Of a stretch of DNA of 14,110 bases, positions 1-6,470 are shown in pieces. The notes beneath the pieces were generated by a model. It made no database searches and was not told the DNA's origin. It saw only the letters and a program-made list of their open reading frames with translations. This DNA comes from Hyphomicrobiaceae bacterium. Lineage in GTDB: Bacteria > Pseudomonadota > Alphaproteobacteria > Rhizobiales > Hyphomicrobiaceae. Every line of letters starts with the position of its first letter. The first letter of the stretch is position 1. The stretch covers positions 1-14,110 of the forward strand of contig JABSQE010000003.1 of assembly GCA_013214245.1 (NCBI GenBank), read 5' to 3'. A program made the position numbers and the translations under genes.

Positions 1-1025
1 CGTATCGCTAGAGTGTTCTGACTGAATTTGGAGGGTAATTTTAAGGTAATTTTTTGTACACGCAGAGAAGTGTTGACATTTTTACTGGATTTTGCAATTT
101 GCTGTTCTACTTCAGCCATGCTAATAGATATTGTGCGACTGAACCGACGCCGTAAAACCCGGCCCCATGAAAGTTGTGCTTTAATCTTGTCTTTAAATGT
201 CTGAGCATCAACACCACTCTTCTTAAGGTTTGCTAAAAATTGTTTAAGTGGTAGCTCATTACGCTCGGCAACTCCGGCAATTGCTCGGTTAACTTCTTTA
301 GGGCTCGCAAGCAAATTTAGGCGTTTTGCCTCCTGCATCTGTAATCGCTCTTCAATTAGCTCTTTCTGAGCACGTTTTTGTTGAGCTGGAAACAGGCTCG
401 CTCTAGCCGAGCTTAACGCTTGTTGCTGTAATTGCTTGGCAAAAGACTGCTTTCGTGTATCAAATATTGCGAGAACTTGATCACGCGATTTTTCAGGATG
501 AGCTTCTATGACTTTATTTAGAATTCTTCGTAGTTTTTGTGTAGTTGATTTTCGTTTAATCAAAGCCTTAAAGCGATCCTGAGCTTGGGTTCTAAGTCTT
601 TTAGAATTCATACTTATAAAGCGTGTTCGTTGATCAATTTCATGGTGTGTTATTGGTTCGTCATTAATAAGAACCGCCACACCGTGCTTTTGTCTTTCAT
701 ACATTTTCATTGTGTAATCTGAACGCATCTCAGGGTCGGACTGAATTGACTGTTTATTTGTCTCTCTACTTGATGCTACCGGGATTGAACCACTCGCACC
801 TAATGAAGAGGAAGCCGAGCCAGGAGATGTAGATAATTTTTTCGAGGAGGAAGGAGGAATGCTGACTATTAGCCCGTGTATGCCAGATTCCTGCGCATAC
901 ACAAATCCGAAACTCACTGGCGCGCAAAAGCACATTGTTATTACAACTAAATGTTGCAAAAAGTATAAACTATAAAGCTTTTTTTTCTGCGCCGAAATAA
1001 GGTTATACTTGCTAGAGAGTATCAT
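1..1025 (-). CDS. surA: SurA-like periplasmic chaperone / peptidyl-prolyl isomerase, N-terminal part (runs off the window)
   Basis: The open frame starts at the ATG read at 1025-1023 and continues for 341 codons past the left edge without a stop. The N-terminus is a long signal peptide: a basic stretch (QKKK, residues 13-16), a hydrophobic core and an AXA-like site (VYA, 42-44). A Ser/Pro-rich low-complexity linker (about 55-85) follows. Then comes the start of the SurA N-domain, VAVLINDEPITHHEID (116-131), and its main helices, ELIEERLQMQEAKRL (222-236) and SPKEVNRAI (241-249). SurA helps outer-membrane proteins fold in the periplasm; its parvulin domain(s) would lie beyond the edge. Residues about 142-221 form a basic, Gln-rich insertion that I do not recall from typical SurA. 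A weak Shine-Dalgarno (AAAGGCAG) precedes the start. In many proteobacteria surA follows lptD, but no lptD is visible upstream here. The family call is good; SurA rather than another parvulin-type chaperone is inferred. Confidence 0.82.
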   Translation of the reverse strand, partial: MILSSKYNLISAQKKKLYSLYFLQHLVVITMCFCAPVSFGFVYAQESGIHGLIVSIPPSSSKKLSTSPGSASSSLGASGSIPVASSRETNKQSIQSDPEMRSDYTMKMYERQKHGVAVLINDEPITHHEIDQRTRFISMNSKRLRTQAQDRFKALIKRKSTTQKLRRILNKVIEAHPEKSRDQVLAIFDTRKQSFAKQLQQQALSSARASLFPAQQKRAQKELIEERLQMQEAKRLNLLASPKEVNRAIAGVAERNELPLKQFLANLKKSGVDAQTFKDKIKAQLSWGRVLRRRFSRTISISMAEVEQQIAKSSKNVNTSLRVQKITLKLPSKFSQNTLAI

Positions 1026-1868
1026 GACTAAATCTGCCTTTAACAGCGTAAAAGAATCAATACTATTGTACGCATTGCAGTGGCATATTTGAGAAAATTG
1101 TTATTTAATTTGATATTTTTATCGATTTTTTGTGAGAACTATCTTGTAGACGGCAACTCTATTTTTTTCGTCTAATCACTAGCTGCAATAGTAAATATAA
1201 AATAAAACTATTATCGAACGTTATTATTTAGACATTTGTAAATATCTTGAGGATCAAATTGTTTAAATTTAGGGTGTATATCATAGATGAGTTCTAGATC
1301 GAGCTTTAAATTACTCAGAGATTCAGTTATTAATTAGGCAGTGGGCTATTTTACACACTGTAAAAGATTTTGGTATTTTATTTAAAGCCACTTTGAAGTG
1401 CTAAAAATTGTTGTTATAACCTGAAAATATTAAAGAATATTTTCAACCAAATAATGAGCAACTGAACACCATTTAATATACCTATGTGGCATTTATATCG
1501 GATTAAATTACTATTCTAGAACTTTTACATATATAATATACTAGTTTGGGTACTTCTGAGCGAAGCTGTGCCATGGGCTGGTAGATTTAAGAAAAATAGA
1601 ATTCAAGAGAATCATTACCTTAACCAAAAAGCATGTACTGCTTCATTAAATTTCTGACTACAGCTAAAGTATTACGAACAAGAGATGCTCAGTATTTTAA
1701 TATTAACATATATTAGAGAGATGATTGTTTATACAAGACTAAATGTATGTATAAAATTACTTCGTAATCAGTTTTCAAAACCTCTATTAATACAAACCCT
1801 AGATATATTGTATTTGAATATGGCTAAACATCAAGCATCTGAAATTAAAAATTGAGTTTTGTATAAAT
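1026..1868. other. AT-rich gap with no recognisable gene
   Basis: This is about 840 bases of AT-rich sequence with frequent stops in all frames. It lies where lptD would be expected upstream of surA, but I found no stretch resembling the LptD C-terminus. The only somewhat protein-like run is a minus-strand frame at 1333-1211, 40 codons without a start, containing LDLELIYDIHPKFKQFDPQD. I cannot assign it to a family, and it may be a relic or chance. The surA promoter should lie at the left end, but no clear -35/-10 pair stands out. Confidence 0.6.
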
Positions 1869-1946
1869 TGGTCGGAGCGGCAGGATTTGAACCTGCGCCC
1901 CCCAGTCCCCCAGACTGGTGCGCTAACCAAACTGCGCCACGCCCCG
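1869..1946 (-). tRNA. tRNA-Pro, anticodon GGG
   Basis: The minus strand folds into a complete cloverleaf. The acceptor stem is CGGGGCG (1946-1940) paired with CGCTCCG (1879-1873) with one G-T pair, followed by discriminator A (1872) and an encoded CCA (1871-1869). The anticodon stem CCAGT/ACTGG encloses the loop CTGGGGG, giving anticodon GGG at 1911-1909. The T-arm contains the expected GGTTCAAATCC. It decodes CCC and CCU proline codons. It stands alone, with no tRNA or rRNA neighbours. Confidence 0.96.
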
Positions 1947-2754
1947 TATTAGACAACTATTATTAATGAGAGTTATTTTTAAAATTTACCTAGTATGATA
2001 TGACTTTTTATGACGGCTAACAACTGTTTAAATGCGAAAATAATCAGAAAATTTCTTTGATACTATAATAAAGTGTAACTATTACTCAACCGAGTGTTTA
2101 TCTAAGTCAATCCACTATCAAACGAAACTTTGCTTTTGTCAGTACATGTTAGAAGGTTGTTATAAGAAAGCAATAGTGTAAAAATATTGATAAAATTTAT
2201 AACACATTATTGTATTTTTTGAAAATTTAGTAACCTTGTCAAATTCCAATGTATAAATCTTTATTCTAATTTGCTCTGGAAATATCAACAATCTTGGTTA
2301 TGGAGAAAGCCCTTTCTTTAGCATAGTGCAGTCAACGTATTTTGTACAACTATTATAGTCTTTGAAATTGGGTTTTCATGAGGTTGCACCGTATCCTTCA
2401 AAGAATCCGTATTTTCTGGTTTGAGCAGGTGATTTAAGTCTTACTTAGTAGTACTAAATGTGCTGGTTAAATTTTGATATTGCTATAAAGTTTAAAGAGA
2501 GCTAAAATTGAAACAGAAAAAGAGTTAGTTATATTCTTAGGTCCATCAACCTGTCTGTTTGTGATCTAATCATTGATACTTGTTCTCATAATGAACCATG
2601 ATTTTTTGCATACATCCGTAATAAATAATATTCAGGCTAGTTATTACCGTTGACTTGGCTTTTCTTATATTAGTATTATTCAATTAACTACATACTTTGT
2701 AGCATTTTAGTTGTGCTATTCTTAATAGCAAATTAAAACGTGTAATACTAGGTA
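1947..2754. other. AT-rich gap with no recognisable gene
   Basis: This is about 800 bases between the tRNA gene and the end of the permease gene. All frames are broken by stops and I recognise no protein fragment, tRNA or known structured RNA. A short perfect hairpin near its right end is listed separately. The stretch is probably decayed ancestral sequence. Confidence 0.6.
2714..2730. terminator. Short perfect inverted repeat downstream of the permease gene
   Basis: TGCTATT (2714-2720) and AATAGCA (2724-2730) form a 7-bp stem with a 3-base loop, about 25 bases past the permease stop codon. The position suits a transcript end on the minus strand. The stem is AT-rich and no strong T-run follows on either strand, so function as an intrinsic terminator is uncertain. 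Confidence 0.3.
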
Positions 2755-3894
2755 TCAGCTAACATAATTTAGTATCATTCCAGTGATTAAAACTTGAGGA
2801 ACCGTAATTAGTGGCAGTGCAAGCGCTATTTTCCACGATTTAGTTGTATCTTTAAGACTTATCACCTCTGTGTAATCAGTAGCAACTCCTGCCATAAGAA
2901 AAGTAAAGCTGTTTCCCGGAGCAGAGGCTTTCGTAGCGAAATCCGCTGCGATAGGAGTTGATCCCTCAGAACAAATTTCTACTACCGATGCTAAAGCAGC
3001 TGTTAACATGATACCTAGTAATGTTGGGCCAAACCAATACGCAAAAATACCTGTTGGCATGACAGCGCGCAGAAGTGATGCTAAAACTATTCCGAAAAGA
3101 AGCCATCGAAGCACCGTGCGAGAACTTGACAAACCATCTAACACAACATGTAGAAAACCGCGAAAGCTAAAACGAATATTACAAAACCAGTTTCGCGTTA
3201 TACTAGTTAAGTTGATATCATTCACATTTTCATAGATAGCTGCACGCGTAGGGTTTTCAGGCAAATGCCCTTGAGCTACGAGTAAATCAAAAGTCCAGCC
3301 TGTAATAGCTGCAATCACTGCAGATAGAAATATAAAGATTAAAGTGTACCATATGCCGATTAAACTCACTAGTACTAATGTTAGACTAAACGAATTCCAA
3401 GGACTGGCTAGCAGGAAAGCCGTCGTCTGACCTATAGTAGCACCACGTTCATAAATCTTCATGCCTATCATAAGAATTCCGTGGCTACATAAATCGAAAA
3501 ATATGCCTGCTGCAATAGCTCGTAAAATTCCTGATGCACGATATCTGCTAGCTAAAGCTTTAATGAGAACTTCTCGAGGCAAGTGATCAAGCAGACCGAC
3601 AAAAAAAATACCCAGCAATATACCCCACCACATTGTGTTTATAAATTCAAAAACACCTGATGCGAACGCAATCAAAGCGCTTTCGTGATTAAGGTTTTCG
3701 TTCTGCTCAATTCTAAAAAGGAGATAAGTTATATAACCGAAAATCACTAAAACGGAGCTAGATATTAACATCCAATCAAAACGTTTATGCCCTACTTTAG
3801 CAGAATTAGTGGAGCAACAAATAGGTTGAACATTGATGGGTTTTTTAATGATAGATGCAAAGTCGACTTTCTTTCGCTCTTCAGATCGCTTCAT
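2755..3894 (-). CDS. Inner-membrane permease of the ArsP/DUF318 (UPF0718) family
   Basis: This is an intact 379-residue polytopic membrane protein. A hydrophilic N-terminus of about 40 residues includes a Cys pair (C26-C27). It is followed by a first membrane segment (about 41-61) and roughly seven more, including about 88-101, 125-147, 158-200, 262-280, 288-306 and 355-375. Two related motifs mark the internally duplicated permease family: CSHGILMIGMKIYERGA (136-152) with SPWNSF (164-169), and CSEGSTPIAADF (308-319) with APGNSF (325-330). Characterised relatives export metals, arsenicals or organoarsenicals, but the substrate here cannot be read from sequence. CSHG and CSEG replace the more cysteine-rich signatures of known metal and arsenic exporters, so I give no gene symbol. 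It is transcribed in the same direction as ilvE but lies 348 bases away, so a shared operon is doubtful. No regulator or metallochaperone gene adjoins it. Confidence 0.8.
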   Translation of the reverse strand: MKRSEERKKVDFASIIKKPINVQPICCSTNSAKVGHKRFDWMLISSSVLVIFGYITYLLFRIEQNENLNHESALIAFASGVFEFINTMWWGILLGIFFVGLLDHLPREVLIKALASRYRASGILRAIAAGIFFDLCSHGILMIGMKIYERGATIGQTTAFLLASPWNSFSLTLVLVSLIGIWYTLIFIFLSAVIAAITGWTFDLLVAQGHLPENPTRAAIYENVNDINLTSITRNWFCNIRFSFRGFLHVVLDGLSSSRTVLRWLLFGIVLASLLRAVMPTGIFAYWFGPTLLGIMLTAALASVVEICSEGSTPIAADFATKASAPGNSFTFLMAGVATDYTEVISLKDTTKSWKIALALPLITVPQVLITGMILNYVS

Positions 3895-4242
3895 GGTCCA
3901 ATGGCTCCATAAAAGTTCAAAGATAAGTCTTGATGCTCTGCAAAAGTTAATTTGGTAAGAAGTATATAATGCTTGTACAAATAAAAATTAATCATTCTCA
4001 AAACCATGTTGCCACCCCTTAGAACATTAAAATTATATCTTTGAAAGAGAAGTTTTAGATGTTTCGAGATTATTATTTGCCAACAAGAGACTTAAGTTGC
4101 AGAATTATTTTTATAACTAGGATGTAGGAGCGCATTTTAAAGTAATAAAATCGAGTAAATACTTTGCCGTTAATGTATACTAACTTCGAAGCTGATAGCT
4201 GATTGCAATAGAGGCCGCAAAGCCGTAGCAGCCTTATGTGCC
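3895..4242. other. Gap between permease and ilvE genes
   Basis: These 348 bases hold no supported gene. A minus-strand frame at 4288-4073 is open for 71 codons, but it overlaps the end of ilvE in another frame and matches nothing I recognise. The permease promoter presumably lies here. A TATACT hexamer occurs on the minus strand, but no good -35 partner is found at normal spacing. Confidence 0.5.
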
Positions 4243-5172
4243 TCATAGCGACATGTGCTTCTCTGAAGATTCGGTTTTTCCTGGGCACACTTCCAAAGTA
4301 TAGTCGCGCAACATGTTTTCTGTAATGTAACTAGGCTTAAATGTATACTGACCAATCTCTTTAATGGAAGTAACTTCAGCAGCTGTAACAACCATAAAAC
4401 ATTCGTTAAAATCTTTCAACTCTTCTGGCATAATTACACGATCAACACATCTATAACCACGACGCATTGCAAGCTTAATAATAGTACGGCGAGTAATTCC
4501 ATCCAAAAAGCAATCAGGGATGGGTGAATGTAATTCTTGGCCACTCACAAAAAAAATATTGCCACTCGTACATTCGGCAACGCGACCTCGCCAATCGAGC
4601 ATAAGTGCCTCACTACAACCTTGTTTCTCAGCGCGGTTTTTTTCGACTGTACCAATCATGTAAAGTCCAGTTGCTTTAGTTTTGGTTGGAGCAGTCATGG
4701 GATCTGGACGACGATATTTAGCCCAACACACCCGTATCCCTTTAAGGCGTTCTTCCATACTGAAATACGAGTCCCATTGCCATGCAGCGATAGCAAGATT
4801 GACCGTAGATTTACGAGCGGATACACCCATCGTGTCACTACCACGCCACGAGATAGGACGAATGTAGCAATTTGATAAACTATTTGCTGCCACAACCTGC
4901 TGTGTTGCCTGATTAATTTCTTCGACAGTGTAAGGAATTTTAAAGTCAAGCTCTTTAGCTCCATCGATGAGTCGCTGAGAATGTTCCGCCATTTTATATA
5001 CCACACCGTTGTAAGCGCGTTCACCCTCAAATACAGCACTAGAGTAATGCAAGCCATGACACAAGATGTGGATCTTAGCTTCTCGCCAAGGTACCAAATT
5101 ACCGTTGAACCAAATAAATCCATCACGGTTATCATAAGGAAGCACGTCAGACATGAGATCTTGAATCCCCAT
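4243..5172 (-). CDS. ilvE: Branched-chain amino acid aminotransferase
   Basis: This is a full-length (309 residues) fold-type IV PLP enzyme. It transfers the amino group between glutamate and the keto acids of leucine, isoleucine and valine in the cytoplasm, the last step of their synthesis. Diagnostic segments in order are RDGFIWFNGNLVPWREAKIH (16-35), HGLHYSSAVFEGERAY (39-54), YIRPISWRGSDTMGVSA (103-119), the PLP lysine in TKTKATGLYM (K166), and VAECTSGNIFFV (198-209) with its conserved Glu200, then PDCFLDGITRRT (219-230) and MPEELKDFNECF (248-259). No key residue is missing. The start is ambiguous. Met7 (MSDVLPYDNRDG) matches the usual start of relatives and has a GGGG about 11 bases upstream, while Met1 has no Shine-Dalgarno. 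It is divergent from the response-regulator gene. Confidence 0.95.
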   Translation of the reverse strand: MGIQDLMSDVLPYDNRDGFIWFNGNLVPWREAKIHILCHGLHYSSAVFEGERAYNGVVYKMAEHSQRLIDGAKELDFKIPYTVEEINQATQQVVAANSLSNCYIRPISWRGSDTMGVSARKSTVNLAIAAWQWDSYFSMEERLKGIRVCWAKYRRPDPMTAPTKTKATGLYMIGTVEKNRAEKQGCSEALMLDWRGRVAECTSGNIFFVSGQELHSPIPDCFLDGITRRTIIKLAMRRGYRCVDRVIMPEELKDFNECFMVVTAAEVTSIKEIGQYTFKPSYITENMLRDYTLEVCPGKTESSEKHMSL

Positions 5173-5259
5173 TTATCAAGAAATTATAATATCTTTTAAG
5201 GTATGCTCTGTAACGATCATGTTCATAAGCTACGCTCACGATAACTAAAATTTGTCATT

Positions 5260-5379
5260 ATGGCAAAGACGGAAATGCAAAATGCTAACGAATGTACTGG
5301 CGTCAATGAAGTAGATTTACTTTTACGCATCGGCTCCCAGGTCGCATATCATTTATATGGTTTTTCAGCATATTACTAG
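5260..5379 (+). CDS. Short ORF of 39 codons, possibly a regulator relic
   Basis: This ATG-started frame lies between ilvE and the response-regulator gene and encodes a peptide containing NEVDLLLRIGSQVAYHLY. It has no visible Shine-Dalgarno. In several alphaproteobacteria a MarR-type regulator (PetP-like) lies next to a PetR-like response regulator, and the helix LLLRIGSQVA is vaguely like the first helix of such proteins. That is only a suggestion, and chance is an equal explanation. Confidence 0.2.
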   Translation: MAKTEMQNANECTGVNEVDLLLRIGSQVAYHLYGFSAYY

Positions 5380-5383
5380 TTGA

Positions 5384-5389
5384 TATAAT
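5384..5389 (+). promoter_or_regulatory. Candidate -10 element for the response-regulator gene
   Basis: A perfect TATAAT hexamer lies 138 bases upstream of the response-regulator start codon, in the region divergent from ilvE. The hexamer 17 bases upstream (TTTTTC, 5361-5366) is a poor -35. In such AT-rich DNA this may be chance. Confidence 0.25.
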
Positions 5390-5515
5390 TGCGACATAGA
5401 GTTGGACTTGTTTGGTGAAAGTGGTAACAGTTCTTATTTGTCAACTAAATTATACAACGCTTTTAGAAGCAAAGTTGATAAATTGAGAGCAGATTGATGC
5501 AACATCTAAATCTTC

Positions 5516-5523
5516 GAGGAGGT
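5516..5523 (+). promoter_or_regulatory. Ribosome binding site fixing the response-regulator start
   Basis: GAGGAGGT is a near-perfect Shine-Dalgarno ending four bases before the ATG at 5527. It shows that translation begins with MDAFPDN, not at the in-frame TTG/ATG pair at 5494-5499, which has no such site. Confidence 0.85.
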
Positions 5524-5526
5524 ATT

Positions 5527-6213
5527 ATGGATGCTTTCCCTGATAATGCGCCGCATACACTTGTTGTAGACGATGATCAACGCATTCGCGAGTTGTTGAC
5601 AAAATACCTGGTCAAAAATGGGTTTCGTGTTACTCCCTCATCTGATGCATTGGCCGCGCGAGCCGCTATGCGAGGTCTAACCTTTGACGTTATTGTACTT
5701 GACATTATGATGCCTGGCGAAAACGGATTAGAGTTAGCTCGAGCTTTGAAAAAAGAGACGCAAATACCAGTATGTATGCTTACAGCTCAATCTAATACAA
5801 AAGCGCGTATTAAAGGGTTAGAAGCCGGTGTTGATGATTACATTCCAAAACCGTTCGAACCTCGCGAGCTATTGTTACGCTTACAAAATATTTTGCGCCG
5901 TGAGCAGAAAGTATGTAATATTACCGAGATTAAAATGGGTGTGTTGACTTTCTGCAGCAAACGCGGCGAGCTTCGTCGTGGTGGTGAAATTATGAAACTA
6001 ACGGAACGTGAGCGTGACCTATTAAAAACCTTTGCAAAGCGTCCTGATTCACTAATAGAACGACATGAATTAAATAACAATGACCAAGATGGAAGTAAAC
6101 GTGTAATAGATGTGCAGATCAATCGATTGCGGCGAAAAATTGAAGCTGATCCGTCTAATCCTGTCTATTTGCAAACAGTCCGTGGAAAAGGATATATTCT
6201 CCACACTGATTAG
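5527..6213 (+). CDS. OmpR/PetR-family two-component response regulator
   Basis: This is a 228-residue DNA-binding response regulator. The receiver domain (about 10-122) has the acidic pocket VVDDD (13-17), phospho-acceptor Asp59 in VLDIMMPG, the switch Thr86 in MLTAQ and Lys108 in PKPF, so it should be phosphorylatable. The C-terminal winged helix (about 135-226) carries LTERERDLLKTF (158-169), the recognition helix around RVIDVQINRLRRKIE (192-206) and the wing LQTVRGKGYIL (215-225). It resembles alphaproteobacterial PetR-like regulators, but the target is unknown, so no symbol is given. It is divergent from ilvE. No intact sensor kinase follows it; the next bases hold only a possible kinase scrap. 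The partner may therefore lie elsewhere or be lost. Confidence 0.92.
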   Translation: MDAFPDNAPHTLVVDDDQRIRELLTKYLVKNGFRVTPSSDALAARAAMRGLTFDVIVLDIMMPGENGLELARALKKETQIPVCMLTAQSNTKARIKGLEAGVDDYIPKPFEPRELLLRLQNILRREQKVCNITEIKMGVLTFCSKRGELRRGGEIMKLTERERDLLKTFAKRPDSLIERHELNNNDQDGSKRVIDVQINRLRRKIEADPSNPVYLQTVRGKGYILHTD

Positions 6214-6240
6214 ATAAATAACTATCTGGTAGATGATTAG

Positions 6241-6387
6241 AGTCACGATCTTACAACAAATGCAAAACATTCAAGTCCCCTAAGAGCAAGCGATCCAGAT
6301 AGTTTCTACACCCGTGTTCGTCTAGCTACGGCAGAACTTCCTGAGAAGTTCGCCGCATTATATTACTGTAAAACTTACAGCGAGTAG
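6241..6387 (+). pseudogene. Possible sensor-kinase remnant after the response regulator
   Basis: A 48-codon open stretch without a start follows the response-regulator stop by 27 bases. It opens with SHDLTT, close to the H-box core SHDLRTP of EnvZ-like histidine kinases, and later contains TRVRLATAELPE, resembling the TRxRL segment that follows that core. The two pieces lie 18 residues apart instead of directly joined. The sensor and ATPase domains are absent. Relatives often have a kinase gene in this place, which is the main support. A strong hairpin overlaps the same bases and gives an alternative reason for their conservation, so the call is tentative. Confidence 0.25.
6329..6355. terminator. 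Strong stem-loop between convergent genes
   Basis: CGGC-A-GAACTTC (6329-6340) pairs with GAAGTTC-GCCG (6345-6355) around a CTGA loop, giving an 11-bp stem with one bulged A. It is the most stable hairpin I saw in the gaps. It lies 115 bases past the response-regulator stop. No T-run follows on either strand, so it could be a transcript-end stabiliser or part of a bidirectional transcription boundary, not a classic terminator. Confidence 0.4.
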
Positions 6388-6407
6388 AAAGCCGATAAAC
6401 TCAGTAA

Positions 6408-6428
6408 CTCTTAAGCAGAGATTTTTTT
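6408..6428 (+). terminator. Weak candidate intrinsic terminator of the response-regulator transcript
   Basis: CTCT (6408-6411) pairs with AGAG (6417-6420) around a five-base loop, followed by A and seven T (6422-6428). The stem is only 4 bp, but the T-run and the position just before the convergent gene end at 6471 fit termination. Confidence 0.35.
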
Positions 6429-6470
6429 AAGTAAAATACTAAGTTCTGATCTGAAAACCAGTAGAGTTAC

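Noticed and set aside
1026..1200. Possible LptD C-terminal remnant upstream of surA
   Set aside because: All three minus-strand frames were read; none contains the expected beta-strand pattern or terminal motif.
1211..1333. Minus-strand 40-codon start-less frame
   Set aside because: It looks slightly protein-like but has no start, no Shine-Dalgarno and no family I can name; noted only in the gap entry.
3008..3235. Plus-strand 75-codon ORF
   Set aside because: It is antisense to the permease gene and has no recognisable protein features.
4073..4391. Two minus-strand frames of 71 and 73 codons overlapping the end of ilvE
   Set aside because: They lie in other frames across the ilvE 3' end and match no known family; ilvE itself is intact and ends normally for its family, so a frameshift is not needed.
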